A stretch of 64,000 nucleotides of DNA from URNF01 sp045634325 (GCA_045634325.1 JAZRAA010000016.1:129542-193541); one strand, 5' to 3'. Numbered from the stretch's first letter, positions 33,321-42,985 are shown. Notes: a model not told the origin generated them from the letters alone. Numbers and translations are program-made.

Positions 33321-34019
33321 ATGCACATGGATACAAAGGACAATGCCAATACACCCTCAGAGGAAAGAGACGTGCTCAAAAGTACCGATGAGGACGGCGC
33401 TGTTACCACCGATAATGGCAAGCATATCATCCATTGTCTGACCGTCATTGGGCAGATTGAAGGACACTATGTGTTGGCGGGGGATAACAAAACCACAAAA
33501 TATGAGCACGTCATTCCGCAACTGGTCGCAGTTGAGGAAAATAAGGATATTGAAGGCTTGCTGGTGATTTTAAATACTGTGGGCGGTGACATTGAAGCGG
33601 GACTCGCTTTGGCGGAACTGATTGCCGGCATGAAAAAACCGACGGTTTCGTTGGTGCTTGGCGGTGGACATTCCATCGGGGTGCCGTTGGCGGTATCTGC
33701 ACGACGTTCTTTTATTGTGCCGAGTGCTACCATGACCATTCACCCTGTGCGCATCAATGGTATGGTGCTGGGTGTGCCGCAAGCATTTACCTATTTCCGA
33801 AAAATGCAGCAGCGCATTACAGATTTTGTGTGTGGGCATTCGGGGATTTCCAATGAACGGTTTATGCAATTGTGTATGGATACCGATGAATTGGCAACCG
33901 ATGTGGGTACGGTGTTGGACGGAAAAGCGGCGGTGAAAGAGGGACTTATCGATGAGGTAGGTTCGCTCAGTGATGCACTGACGGCTTTGTATGATATGAT
34001 TGAAACGACAGAACAGTAG
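33321..34019 (+). CDS. tepA: ClpP-family serine protease, TepA-like
   Basis: 232-residue ClpP-like protease. The catalytic serine lies in LGGGHSIGVPLA and the histidine in TMTIHPVRING, with an acidic, Thr-rich N-terminal tail of about 40 residues. A ClpP-like gene directly before spoIIIE matches Bacillus tepA (ymfB), linked to protein export and spore-protein turnover. It is a host gene, not part of the prophage, although capsid proteases also use this fold. The start is ATG 33321 behind GGAAGGAAG; ATG 33327 is possible. Confidence 0.85.
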   Translation: MHMDTKDNANTPSEERDVLKSTDEDGAVTTDNGKHIIHCLTVIGQIEGHYVLAGDNKTTKYEHVIPQLVAVEENKDIEGLLVILNTVGGDIEAGLALAELIAGMKKPTVSLVLGGGHSIGVPLAVSARRSFIVPSATMTIHPVRINGMVLGVPQAFTYFRKMQQRITDFVCGHSGISNERFMQLCMDTDELATDVGTVLDGKAAVKEGLIDEVGSLSDALTALYDMIETTEQ

Positions 34020-34052
34020 GCGGTGTGAGCCGCCTGCTAAGGAGGAATAATA

Positions 34053-36383
34053 GTGGCAACCAAAAAAAACAGAAAAAAAGCGGGAAAGGAAAAGCCCCGT
34101 GCACGACACCAAGCGGCAGCGGTCATTTTGTTTGCGGTCGCATTATTGATGATGTGTATGGTGTGTATACCGGGAGAAGAAGGCAATAACCTGTGGCGGT
34201 GGATGCATTATTTCTTCCGTGGCATGTTTGGAATAGGTGCATATTTGATGCCGATTTTGATGGGCTACATTGCAGTGATTGCGGCGATGGAAAAACCCAT
34301 TGGCAGTATCAGCACGAAACTGTGGCAGTGTGGTGCGTTGCTCACGATGTTGGACAGCGCTATCTACATATTCACGGTTGAGCCTGTAGGCATCAACTAT
34401 TTTAAAGGTATCGCCGAGAGCTATATCGATGGCTATACACACATGTGGAGCAGTGGTGCTTTTGGCACGTTGCTTGGTTATCCGATGCTCAAACTGTTCC
34501 CTGGGGTGGGCGCAAAAATCATCATTGTTCTCTTGGTGTTTGTGTTTTTGATGCTGATGACCGGTACGACGATTCTCGCTTTGTTCCGCACAGCATGGAA
34601 ACCGGTGAAAAAGACCAAAGAATCCATCGAAACTGCTATTGCGCAAACTGCTGAGCGGATGGAAGAGGTAGGGGAGCAATATCCCTCTCGTCGCCGTCGT
34701 GGTTCGATCGATATTGATTTAGGCGAAGGCTATGGTGAAAAACCGAAGCGCACCCGCCGTAAAGCAGAAGCTGTTGCCCCTGTGACCGATAAAACTGCGT
34801 TGGATACGCTGAAAAAAGCGGCGTCTGATTTGGATGGCGATACCGCGGAGAAATCCGAAAAACCGCATGCCGAATTGGAAGTGGAGCCGGAAGATGACGG
34901 CTATCGTTTCCCGCCGTTATCCTTGTTGGATGAGCCGCGAGCGGGCGGTGGCAACGCTTCAGCAGATGAGGTGCAACGCAACGGTGAATTGTTGGTCAGC
35001 ACTCTCAAAGATTTCGGTATTTCTACTCGTATGAGCGCAGTTACTCACGGTCCCGCGGTGACACGATATGAATTGGAACCCAGTGCAGGTGTGAAAATCA
35101 GTCGTATCACCGGCCTTGCCGATGATATTGCGCTGCGTCTTGCCACTACCGGTGTGCGTATTGAAGCGCCTATCCCGAATAAAGCAGCGGTGGGTATTGA
35201 GGTGCCAAACAAGGCACGCAACACGGTTTGTTTGCGGGAATTGTTGGATACCACGGCGTTTTCTGCCTCCAAAAGCAAGTTGACGGTGGCTTTGGGTAAG
35301 GATATCGAGGGCGAACTGGTACTCGCTGACCTGGCGAAAATGCCGCACTTGCTGATTGCAGGTACTACCGGCTCCGGTAAATCGGTGTGCACCAACTCGA
35401 TGATTCAGTCGGTGCTGTATCACGCACGTCCCGATGAAGTGAAAATGATTCTTATTGACCCCAAACAGGTGGAATTTGGTGTGTATAACGGTATTCCGCA
35501 CTTGCTCATTCCGGTGGTTACCGACCCGCGTAAAGCGGCAGGTGCACTGGGTTGGGCGGTCAATGAAATGTTACATCGTTATAAAATGTTTGCGGAAAAC
35601 AATGTGCGTGACTTGATTTCTTATAACGCTCTTGCCAAAAAGAGTGAAACGCTCAAAGAGATGCCGCGCATTCTGATTGTCATTGACGAATTGGCCGACT
35701 TGATGATGGCGGCGGCGAGCGAGGTGGAGGATTCCATCATTCGTTTGGCACAGATGGCACGTGCTGCGGGTATGCACATGGTGATTGCGACCCAACGTCC
35801 GTCTGTGGATGTTATCACCGGTTTGATTAAAGCAAACATTCCCAGCCGTCTGGCTTTGACCGTGGCATCGGCGGTAGATTCTCGTACCATTTTGGATGCG
35901 GGCGGTGCGGAGAAATTGCTGGGTTATGGCGATATGTTGTTCATGCCGGTTGGTATGCCCAAGCCCCGCCGTGTACAAGGTTGTTTTGTGAGCAACCGTG
36001 AAGTGGAATCGGTGGTCGAGTTCTTAAAACAAGTGGATAAGACCCCCAATGAATATGACCAAGATATTATGGACGAAATCGACCGTCAAGCCGCTGCGGC
36101 GGGTAAATCTGCCGCTAAGAGCGGGGAAGACGGCGAGGAAGACGGTGATTGGGACGAAATGTTGCCGCAAGCGATTGAAGCGGTGGTGGAAGCGGGAATG
36201 GCATCCACTTCTATGTTGCAACGTCGTCTGCGATTGGGATACGCACGTGCGGGTCGCATTATTGACCAGCTGGAACAAAAAGGTATTATCGGACCGTATG
36301 AGGGCAGTAAACCTCGCCAGGTGCTCATCACCCGCCAACAATGGTTGGAAATGCGTGCGCAGGAAACTGATACCGAGATGTAA
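34053..36383 (+). CDS. spoIIIE: DNA translocase FtsK/SpoIIIE
   Basis: Membrane-bound DNA pump that moves the chromosome into the forespore and clears DNA from the septum. The 776-residue protein has four N-terminal membrane segments (about residues 20-190), a charged linker, the motor with Walker A AGTTGSGKSVCTNS near residue 437 and Walker B ILIVIDELADLMM near residue 545, and a C-terminal winged-helix gamma domain (LRLGYARAGRIIDQLEQKG) that reads orienting DNA sequences. The start is GTG 34053 behind AAGGAGGA. tepA lies just upstream, as in Bacillus. Confidence 0.96.
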   Translation: MATKKNRKKAGKEKPRARHQAAAVILFAVALLMMCMVCIPGEEGNNLWRWMHYFFRGMFGIGAYLMPILMGYIAVIAAMEKPIGSISTKLWQCGALLTMLDSAIYIFTVEPVGINYFKGIAESYIDGYTHMWSSGAFGTLLGYPMLKLFPGVGAKIIIVLLVFVFLMLMTGTTILALFRTAWKPVKKTKESIETAIAQTAERMEEVGEQYPSRRRRGSIDIDLGEGYGEKPKRTRRKAEAVAPVTDKTALDTLKKAASDLDGDTAEKSEKPHAELEVEPEDDGYRFPPLSLLDEPRAGGGNASADEVQRNGELLVSTLKDFGISTRMSAVTHGPAVTRYELEPSAGVKISRITGLADDIALRLATTGVRIEAPIPNKAAVGIEVPNKARNTVCLRELLDTTAFSASKSKLTVALGKDIEGELVLADLAKMPHLLIAGTTGSGKSVCTNSMIQSVLYHARPDEVKMILIDPKQVEFGVYNGIPHLLIPVVTDPRKAAGALGWAVNEMLHRYKMFAENNVRDLISYNALAKKSETLKEMPRILIVIDELADLMMAAASEVEDSIIRLAQMARAAGMHMVIATQRPSVDVITGLIKANIPSRLALTVASAVDSRTILDAGGAEKLLGYGDMLFMPVGMPKPRRVQGCFVSNREVESVVEFLKQVDKTPNEYDQDIMDEIDRQAAAAGKSAAKSGEDGEEDGDWDEMLPQAIEAVVEAGMASTSMLQRRLRLGYARAGRIIDQLEQKGIIGPYEGSKPRQVLITRQQWLEMRAQETDTEM

Positions 36384-36394
36384 GGAGTACAAAT

Positions 36395-38260
36395 ATGGCG
36401 TTTTTGCCGATAACAAAAAAAGAGATGGACGAGTGCGGATGGGATGCTGCTGATATCGTCATGGTGACGGGGGACGCATATGTGGACCACCCGAGTTTCG
36501 GCGTTGCGATTATTTCCCGCGTACTGGAAGCGTGCGGGTGGCGTGTGTGCGTGTTGTCGCAACCGCAATGCGTTGCAGATTTTGACCGTTTCGGCAGACC
36601 CACATTGGGTTACTTTGTTACCGGCGGTAATATTGATTCGATGGTGGCGCACTATACCGCCGCCAAGCGTAAACGCAGTGACGATGCCTATACCGCGGGC
36701 GGCAAAGCGGGTAAACGCCCTGACCGTGCCGTAACGGTGTATTGTCGGCAAATCCGTGAACTGTATCCGGACGTGCCGCTAGCTATTGGCGGATTGGAAG
36801 CATCACTGCGGCGGTTTGCACATTATGATTACTGGGATAATACGGTACACCCTTCTATTTTATTGGAAAGTGGTGCCGATATTTTGGCATACGGTATGGG
36901 TGAACATCAGATGATGGAAATTGCTCGCCGCTTGGGTGAGGGAGAACCGATAGATACCATCACCGATATCCGAGGTACGTGTGTGGCGGTGGATATTCAG
37001 GCGTATACACCGCGTCCGTGTGCGGAGTGCCCGTCTTATGAACAGGTGCGGGTGGCGGATGAGGTTGGCAAAAAGCAGTATGCCATCGCCAACCGTATCC
37101 AGCAAGACGAACAGGATGCCGTGCGGGGTAAGACGGTTATTCAGCGGCATGGCGATAAAATGTTGATACAAAACCCGCCCATGCCGCCGCTCCAAACAGA
37201 AGAATTGGATTGGGTGTACGCTTTGCCGTATGAACGCAATTATCACCCCTCTTATGAGGCAATGGGCGGTGTGCCGGGGATTGAGGAAGTGAAGTTTTCC
37301 ATCACCCACACACGTGGTTGCTTTGGTGCGTGTAATTTTTGCTCTCTCGCTTTTCACCAAGGACGGCAGATTACCTGTCGCAGCGAGCAATCGGTGATAG
37401 ACGAAGCAATTAAACTCACCAAAATGCCCGACTTTAAAGGGTATATCCATGACGTTGGCGGTCCGACTGCCAATTTCCGTCATCCGTCCTGTGAGAAGCA
37501 ATTGAAGAGCGGGTTGTGTAAGGGCAAAAAATGTCTTGCACCCACCGTGTGTCCCGCTTTGAAAGCAAATCATGAGGAGTATTTGCATTTATTGCGACGG
37601 TTGCGTGGTTTACCGGGTGTCAAACGTGTGTTTATTCGTTCCGGTATTCGATTTGACTATCTGCTTGCGGATAAAGACGATACATTCTTTAAAGAACTCG
37701 TGAAATACCACGTGAGCGGGCAGTTAAAGGTCGCACCGGAACATTGTGCGACTCCCGTGTTGCGTGCGATGGGAAAACCTGCTGTTGCGACCTATAAAGC
37801 GTTCCAAAAACGCTTTTATGAATTGACGAAAAGTGCCGGCAAAAAGCAATATTTGGTGCCGTATCTGATGTCTTCTCATCCCGGTAGTACCATGCGGGAG
37901 GCAATTGAACTTGCGGTGTTTTTGAAAGAGGAGGGGTTGCATCCCGAACAGGTGCAGGATTTTTATCCCACCCCCGGTACGATTTCCACGTGCATGTTCT
38001 ATACGGGGCTGGATCCCTACACACTACAACCTGTTTATGTACCGCGCACTCCTGCTGAAAAAGCAGCACAGCGAGCGTTGTTACAGTATTTCCGTCCGGA
38101 AAATCGTGCGACGGTATTGCGTGCGCTCAAAGAAGCGGGCAGATATGATTTGATTGGTACCGGCAAACACTGTCTGGTGGCACCGGACAAACCGCAACCG
38201 CGCCGTTCGGCGTCGGTTAAACGGGGAGGTACGTATGCCAAGAAACGCAAGAAAAAGTAA
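36395..38260 (+). CDS. YgiQ-family radical SAM protein
   Basis: 621-residue protein of the UPF0313/YgiQ family, whose function is not established. The radical SAM iron-sulphur motif CFGACNFCSLAF (CxxxCxxC) lies near residue 312, preceded by an N-terminal B12-binding-like region that includes MVTGDAYVDHPSFG. A C-terminal basic tail ends KKRKKK. The start is ATG 36395 behind AAGGAG, 11 bases after spoIIIE, so the two may share a transcript. The next gene overlaps its end. Confidence 0.9.
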   Translation: MAFLPITKKEMDECGWDAADIVMVTGDAYVDHPSFGVAIISRVLEACGWRVCVLSQPQCVADFDRFGRPTLGYFVTGGNIDSMVAHYTAAKRKRSDDAYTAGGKAGKRPDRAVTVYCRQIRELYPDVPLAIGGLEASLRRFAHYDYWDNTVHPSILLESGADILAYGMGEHQMMEIARRLGEGEPIDTITDIRGTCVAVDIQAYTPRPCAECPSYEQVRVADEVGKKQYAIANRIQQDEQDAVRGKTVIQRHGDKMLIQNPPMPPLQTEELDWVYALPYERNYHPSYEAMGGVPGIEEVKFSITHTRGCFGACNFCSLAFHQGRQITCRSEQSVIDEAIKLTKMPDFKGYIHDVGGPTANFRHPSCEKQLKSGLCKGKKCLAPTVCPALKANHEEYLHLLRRLRGLPGVKRVFIRSGIRFDYLLADKDDTFFKELVKYHVSGQLKVAPEHCATPVLRAMGKPAVATYKAFQKRFYELTKSAGKKQYLVPYLMSSHPGSTMREAIELAVFLKEEGLHPEQVQDFYPTPGTISTCMFYTGLDPYTLQPVYVPRTPAEKAAQRALLQYFRPENRATVLRALKEAGRYDLIGTGKHCLVAPDKPQPRRSASVKRGGTYAKKRKKK

Positions 38261-39197
38261 ACGATTACTACATCGCTTACGTCAGATATTTTGGATTGCG
38301 GTAGCGATCATCAGTCTGGCGATGGCGGTTAATGAAACGCTGCCCAAACCTATTTTACCCACATGGGATGCGCTGTTTTCTATGACGGGATTGCATGGGG
38401 AAAACGTGTCTGTTCCCGATGGAGAACTGCTTGTAACGGTGCTGGATGTGGGCAACGCGGATGCCATTTTGTTACAAAGCGGAGATGATGCTATGCTCAT
38501 TGATGCGGGCGAGACAGGGGATGGCGATACCGTTTTATCTTTGCTGAACGAAAAAGGCATAGACACTTTGGACTATGTGATTGCCACCCATGCCGACAGT
38601 GACCATATTGGTGGTATGCAAGCCGTGTTAGAGGGCGTGAAAGTAGAAAACTATATCATGTCGTTTATGCCGGAAGGATATACACCCACCAGCCGCACGT
38701 ATATGCGGGTGCTGGAAACGTTGGATGCAAGGGATATCCCGCTTAAAGAAGCGGTGGTCGGAGACACGTTTGCACTCGGCGAAGCGGCGGTACATATTCT
38801 TGGTCCCGTAGGCGATTTTGAAGAGAAAAATAACCAATCGGTGATTTGTAAGGTCGTGTTTGGTAACAATCGCTTTTTGTTCATGGGAGATGCCGAGCGG
38901 GAAGCGGAAACCGCTCTTTTGAATAGTGGTGCGGATATGCGCGCCGATGTATTAAAAGTAGGACACCACGGCGGTAAAAATTCCACAAGCGAAGCGTTTT
39001 TGAAGTGTGTACAACCTACAGTTTCGGTGCTCACATGTGGGATGGATAATGCGTACGGACATCCGCACACGGAAGCATTGCGGCGGTTACGCAATATTGG
39101 AACAGAGATATACCGTTCCGATGTCAACGGCACGATATGTATGCGTGCCGACGGTGAAACGGTGACCGTTACCACGCAAAAGGGGGAAGCGGCATGA
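38235..39197 (+). CDS. ComEC/Rec2-like metallo-beta-lactamase-fold hydrolase, membrane anchored
   Basis: 320-residue protein with an N-terminal basic stretch and one membrane segment (about residues 16-34), then a metallo-beta-lactamase domain with the metal motif THADSDHIGG near residue 125, and VGHHGGKNSTS. Such stand-alone domains resemble the extracellular part of ComEC, the DNA-uptake channel, and may act as outer nucleases or phosphodiesterases. The start is ATG 38235 behind GGGGAGG, inside the YgiQ gene end. Paired with a DUF3006 gene. Confidence 0.85.
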   Translation: MPRNARKSKRLLHRLRQIFWIAVAIISLAMAVNETLPKPILPTWDALFSMTGLHGENVSVPDGELLVTVLDVGNADAILLQSGDDAMLIDAGETGDGDTVLSLLNEKGIDTLDYVIATHADSDHIGGMQAVLEGVKVENYIMSFMPEGYTPTSRTYMRVLETLDARDIPLKEAVVGDTFALGEAAVHILGPVGDFEEKNNQSVICKVVFGNNRFLFMGDAEREAETALLNSGADMRADVLKVGHHGGKNSTSEAFLKCVQPTVSVLTCGMDNAYGHPHTEALRRLRNIGTEIYRSDVNGTICMRADGETVTVTTQKGEAA

Positions 39198-39415
39198 AAT
39201 ATTTTTCTGTTGACGGTATCCACGACGGTATGGTAGTATTAGAAGACGAAAATGGCGAAAGAATTGTACTTTCTGTCGAAAAAGTGCCCGTTTGTAAAGT
39301 GGGCGACGTGTTATGTGAGCAAAACGGCGTGTTGGCGGTATCGGATGAGGAAACACAAAAAAGGCGTAACGCGGCGTTTACTTTGGAACAAAAATTACGA
39401 AGAAAATCAAAGTGA
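39194..39415 (+). CDS. DUF3006-family small protein
   Basis: 73-residue beta-rich protein with the DUF3006 pattern: FSVDGIHDGMVVLEDENGE at the start, then a central block with VGDVLCEQNG. It begins in the stop codon of the ComEC-like gene (ATGA), a coupling often seen between these two families. Function unknown; probably a partner of the hydrolase. Confidence 0.85.
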   Translation: MKYFSVDGIHDGMVVLEDENGERIVLSVEKVPVCKVGDVLCEQNGVLAVSDEETQKRRNAAFTLEQKLRRKSK

Positions 39416-39426
39416 GGAATTGATAT

Positions 39427-40641
39427 ATGTTTAACATTGCTGTGGCGCAGTCTGGCGGTCCTACTTGTGCAATCAACAGTTCTTTGGTGGGTGTGGTGCG
39501 TGAGGCGCGCGCTCACAAGGAAATTGGCACGGTGTTCGGTTGCCCTAACGGTATTGAGGGGTTGCTCAAAAACCGTTTGATTGATTTGAATGCGTGTATG
39601 GCGGATGAACAAACGCTGGATTTGGTGCGCCGCACACCGTCTACGGTGCTCGGCTCTTGCCGTTATAAACTGCCGGATGTGCAGGAAAATGAAACGGTGT
39701 ATAAAACAGTGTTGGAAACGATGGAGAAAAACAACATTCGTGCATTTTTCTATATCGGCGGCAACGATTCTATGGATACGGTGATGAAACTGTCTGCGTA
39801 TTGTAAAGCGGCGGGCAAGGATATCCGTATCATTGGTATTCCCAAGACCATTGATAACGACTTGTGCCATACCGATCACACCCCCGGCTTTGGTTCGGCG
39901 GCAAAATACGTGGCAGCGACTTTGCAAGAAATCGTGCGTGACAGTGCGGTATATAGCGTGCGCTCGGTTACGATTGTGGAGATTATGGGACGCAATGCAG
40001 GTTGGCTCACCGCTTCTACCTGCCTGTTGCACGGAAACGGTGAAACGGCACCGCATTTGATTTATTTGCCGGAATGTCCGTTCACTGTGGAAAAGTTTTT
40101 AAACGACATTCGCAAGGCGCAAGAAACGCATCGTTCGGTGATTGTGGCGGTGTCGGAGGGTATCGAAATTCCCGCTGACGAGACCGAAGGCGATTTTCGT
40201 TCGGGTGCTACCGATACATTTGGCCATCGGTATTTGTCGGGTATCGGCAAATGCCTCGAAACCATTGTGCGCAAGGAAATTGGTTGCAAAGTGCGCTCCA
40301 TTGAACTCAATGTGATGCAGCGTTGTGCTGCACACATCGCTTCGTTGACAGACTTGGATGAGGCAGAGGGTATCGGTGCCGCAGGTGTGCGTGCTGCGTT
40401 GTCGGGAGAGACCGGCAAGATGATGTGCTTTACACGTGTGTCGGATGCCCCGTATGCAGTGGAATATACCACAGCGGATGCGGATCGGGTTGCAAACCAC
40501 GAAAAGAAGTTCCCTGCCGAATGGATAAACGAGACGCAAAACGGTGTGTTGCCGGCGGCACAGGCATATTTTGCGCCGCTCATCACAGGCGAAAGCTATC
40601 CCGTGATGAAAAACGGTTTACCGGTGCATTTTAAATTGTAA
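39427..40641 (+). CDS. pfp: Pyrophosphate-dependent 6-phosphofructokinase
   Basis: Phosphorylates fructose-6-phosphate, probably with pyrophosphate instead of ATP, making the step reversible. The 404-residue protein has AQSGGPTCAIN at the start, the phosphoryl-donor loop FYIGGNDSMD, where ATP enzymes have GGDGS, and IPKTIDNDL with the lysine typical of PPi enzymes. As I recall it, the GGND form matches the PPi-enzymes of clostridia such as C. thermocellum. The start is ATG 39427 behind AGTGAGG. A terminator follows. Confidence 0.9.
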   Translation: MFNIAVAQSGGPTCAINSSLVGVVREARAHKEIGTVFGCPNGIEGLLKNRLIDLNACMADEQTLDLVRRTPSTVLGSCRYKLPDVQENETVYKTVLETMEKNNIRAFFYIGGNDSMDTVMKLSAYCKAAGKDIRIIGIPKTIDNDLCHTDHTPGFGSAAKYVAATLQEIVRDSAVYSVRSVTIVEIMGRNAGWLTASTCLLHGNGETAPHLIYLPECPFTVEKFLNDIRKAQETHRSVIVAVSEGIEIPADETEGDFRSGATDTFGHRYLSGIGKCLETIVRKEIGCKVRSIELNVMQRCAAHIASLTDLDEAEGIGAAGVRAALSGETGKMMCFTRVSDAPYAVEYTTADADRVANHEKKFPAEWINETQNGVLPAAQAYFAPLITGESYPVMKNGLPVHFKL

Positions 40642-40643
40642 TT

Positions 40644-40677
40644 AAAAACGCAGAAGCCATCGGGCTTCTGCGTTTTT
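40644..40677 (+). terminator. Terminator after PPi-phosphofructokinase
   Basis: Perfect 15-base arms AAAAACGCAGAAGCC and GGCTTCTGCGTTTTT around ATCG. Confidence 0.93.
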
Positions 40678-40706
40678 CAAATTTCGTGAATTTTCGGTGA
40701 ACGGAC

Positions 40707-40736
40707 TTTACTTTTCTATACTATATATGTTAGAAT
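40707..40736 (+). promoter_or_regulatory. Possible promoter before the 40768 membrane protein
   Basis: TTTACT (40707-40712), an 18-base spacer and TAGAAT (40731-40736), 31 bases before the start. A weak match. Confidence 0.45.
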
Positions 40737-40767
40737 GTATTGAATAAGAAAGTAGGAGAGGGAAGTT

Positions 40768-41409
40768 ATGGCGAAAATTCCCCGCAAAAAGGCGAATTTG
40801 ACGCAAGATGCCGGTATTCTAGGCAGTACGCCTGTGCTGACGGTGCAACAACGGCAAGCGTTGGAAAAGCAGAAAAAAGCGGAAGAAAAGGCGTTGCGCA
40901 AACAATTGCGCGCACAACAAAGGGCACACAAAGTTAAGGACACCAAGCAAATGGCTTATGTTGTGTCGGCGATGATAGCCGTTATGGTAGCGGTAACCCT
41001 GTTGTTGGTGTTTATACAAACGAAAGGCATGGGCATGCAACCCAAAGAGGATGCTACTTATTTTTTGGACAATGCCTTGGTAGCCGAGATGGGCGATGAG
41101 GGGGTACAAGCTGCCATCAATGAGGTGTACTACACCCGTAATGGTGGTTTGCGTATCAATATGAACTTTGCTAATGCCGAGCCCACTACGCAACATCCTG
41201 TATCGGTATATGTGAAATTGATGAACGATGCCGGGGAAATTATTGCGCAGGGAACGGTGACCGATGTGCGTGATGATTTTTACATTGTTACGCAGGGGTA
41301 TGCTTCCTATGAGTTGTTCATCCCCGCTAAATTCGTGCAAATCGCGGATGACCCTCTGTCGAAAATCGGTTATGAAATCACTGTGGAAACTGAAGAATAC
41401 AAAAAATAA
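40768..41409 (+). CDS. Membrane-anchored protein of unknown function
   Basis: 213-residue protein. A lysine/glutamine-rich cytoplasmic N-terminus of about 60 residues (LEKQKKAEEKALRKQLRAQQ) precedes one membrane segment (about residues 66-88). The outer domain of about 120 residues is beta-rich (INMNFANAEP, VSVYVKLMN) and could be an immunoglobulin-like fold. Together with the PrsA-like gene 21 bases downstream it forms a pair with similar basic N-termini, so a role in envelope protein handling is plausible. Family not recognised. Confidence 0.7.
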   Translation: MAKIPRKKANLTQDAGILGSTPVLTVQQRQALEKQKKAEEKALRKQLRAQQRAHKVKDTKQMAYVVSAMIAVMVAVTLLLVFIQTKGMGMQPKEDATYFLDNALVAEMGDEGVQAAINEVYYTRNGGLRINMNFANAEPTTQHPVSVYVKLMNDAGEIIAQGTVTDVRDDFYIVTQGYASYELFIPAKFVQIADDPLSKIGYEITVETEEYKK

Positions 41410-41430
41410 AAGATAAGGGAGAAACGAAAC

Positions 41431-42885
41431 ATGGGTAGAAGTGCAAAACTGCGTGAAGAACGCAGAGAGGAAATCAGAGCACAGAAAGAGATTGAAAAAG
41501 CACGCGAACAAAAGTTAGCGAAATGGCGTAAAGTGCGTCCGCTTGTCATCGTAGCGGTGTCGGTTGTGGCGGCAATAGGTATCGTTCTCGGTGTGTTTTT
41601 CGGTATCGTGGTGAAAACACCCGCTTATTTGCGTAATACCACTATGATGAAAACGGAAAACTATACTGTCACCGGTCAAATGATGGCATATTATATTTAC
41701 AGTGCGTATGCTTCTTATTATCAACAGTATGGTACCAGCTTGAATATCTCTACGGATACTTCTCTGAAAAAGCAGATGTTCCGTGAGGATGCTACTTGGT
41801 TTGATTATTTCAATTTGGAATCCCAGGCAAATATGCAAGAGGTATTGTTGTTTGCGGAAAAGGCAAAAGAACAAGGCGTTACACTGGATGAAGAAGAACT
41901 AAAGCAGTTGGATGAAAATATCTCTTTGGCGGATATCTCTTCTTACAAAAAAGCATTCGGTATGCAAACGAGTGATTTGAAACAAGCTTTGGAACTGACT
42001 GCGCTTGCCTCCAAAATGTATCAAAAATTGGTGGATGACATGGATATCACCGATGAAGCCGTGAAGAATCATTTCGACGAGAACGAGAAATATTTTAAAA
42101 CGGTTGATTATACCAAGATTTCCATTCCGTATGGTAAAAACGGTTGGTACAAGGACGTCTCCGGCGCAAAATCCGCAGCAGAATTGTTGCAAAAATCCAC
42201 TAGCGTTGAGATGTTCGAATCGTATGTCAGCCAATTGTTGCAAACCATTGGCGCAACGGCTGAACAAGCGAAAACCGAATTGGAAGAGGGAAAAGTGAGC
42301 GGTGCTTACTACACCGACAATGAGTTCTACAAATGGGCTTTTGCCGCTGCACGTAAAGCCGGCGATATTTATATTGAAGACAATGGCAGTGCGTATGAAG
42401 TATATCAGTTGACTGCGTTACCCACTCTTGTCGAAGCGGATTTGCGCAATGTGCGCCATATTCTGTTGTCTGAAAACACCTGCGAGACTTCTGCTAAAGC
42501 AAAAGAAAAAGCTGAGCAGTTGCTTGCACAGTGGAAAGCGGGCGAAGCTACGGCGGAAACGTTTGCAGAGTTGGCGAAAGCAAACACCGAGGATGAAGGC
42601 TCCAAAGAAACCGGTGGCTTATATGAGAACGTTTCCCAAGGGGAAATGATTGAAGAGTTTGACGAATGGCTGTTTGATGAAGCTCGTAAAGAAGGGGATA
42701 CGGCGATTGTCAAAACCGATTACGGCTACCACATTATGTACTATCCGGGAGCGGGTCAAGAGGTTTGGCAAGTGAGTGCGAAGAATTCCTTGATCAATAA
42801 AAACATTTCGGAACTTTGTTCGGAATATATAAAAACCTGGCCGATTACTGCGTATCAATCGCGCATTCAACGTTTGCCGCTATAA
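41431..42885 (+). CDS. Membrane-anchored PrsA/SurA-type peptidyl-prolyl isomerase
   Basis: Extracellular foldase for secreted proteins, 484 residues. A basic cytoplasmic N-terminus precedes a membrane segment (residues 38-60). A helical chaperone region follows, and the parvulin domain lies near residues 335-450: RNVRHILLSENTCE, FAELAKANTEDEGS, GGLYENVSQGEM and TDYGYHIMYY. It is anchored by a membrane helix rather than the lipoprotein cysteine of Bacillus PrsA. The start is ATG 41431 behind AAGGGAG. A terminator follows. Confidence 0.88.
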   Translation: MGRSAKLREERREEIRAQKEIEKAREQKLAKWRKVRPLVIVAVSVVAAIGIVLGVFFGIVVKTPAYLRNTTMMKTENYTVTGQMMAYYIYSAYASYYQQYGTSLNISTDTSLKKQMFREDATWFDYFNLESQANMQEVLLFAEKAKEQGVTLDEEELKQLDENISLADISSYKKAFGMQTSDLKQALELTALASKMYQKLVDDMDITDEAVKNHFDENEKYFKTVDYTKISIPYGKNGWYKDVSGAKSAAELLQKSTSVEMFESYVSQLLQTIGATAEQAKTELEEGKVSGAYYTDNEFYKWAFAAARKAGDIYIEDNGSAYEVYQLTALPTLVEADLRNVRHILLSENTCETSAKAKEKAEQLLAQWKAGEATAETFAELAKANTEDEGSKETGGLYENVSQGEMIEEFDEWLFDEARKEGDTAIVKTDYGYHIMYYPGAGQEVWQVSAKNSLINKNISELCSEYIKTWPITAYQSRIQRLPL

Positions 42886-42898
42886 AATGTTATATACC

Positions 42899-42933
42899 AA
42901 AATCCGTCGTGGCGATGCCGCGGCGGATTTTTT
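42899..42933 (+). terminator. Terminator after the foldase
   Basis: 15-base stem (42899-42913 with 42917-42931, two G-U pairs) around GAT, followed by T6. Confidence 0.88.
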
Positions 42934-42952
42934 GTGTTTTCCCCGCCTTGTT

Positions 42953-42985
42953 TTGACAAGTTTTTTACGCTTATTTTCCTATAAT
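42953..42985 (+). promoter_or_regulatory. Unusual promoter of spoIIGA: consensus hexamers 21 bases apart, with a 0A-box-like site
   Basis: TTGACA (42953-42958) and TATAAT (42980-42985) both match the consensus, but the spacer is 21 rather than 17. In Bacillus subtilis the spoIIG promoter has a similarly long spacer (22) and depends on Spo0A bound over the -35. Here TTGTCAAAA on the minus strand covers the -35 and differs from the 0A box TGTCGAA by one base. Confidence 0.7.

Noticed and set aside
33321..34019. ClpP-like gene as a prophage capsid protease
   Set aside because: It lies after the prophage terminator, has its own promoter and precedes spoIIIE as Bacillus tepA does.
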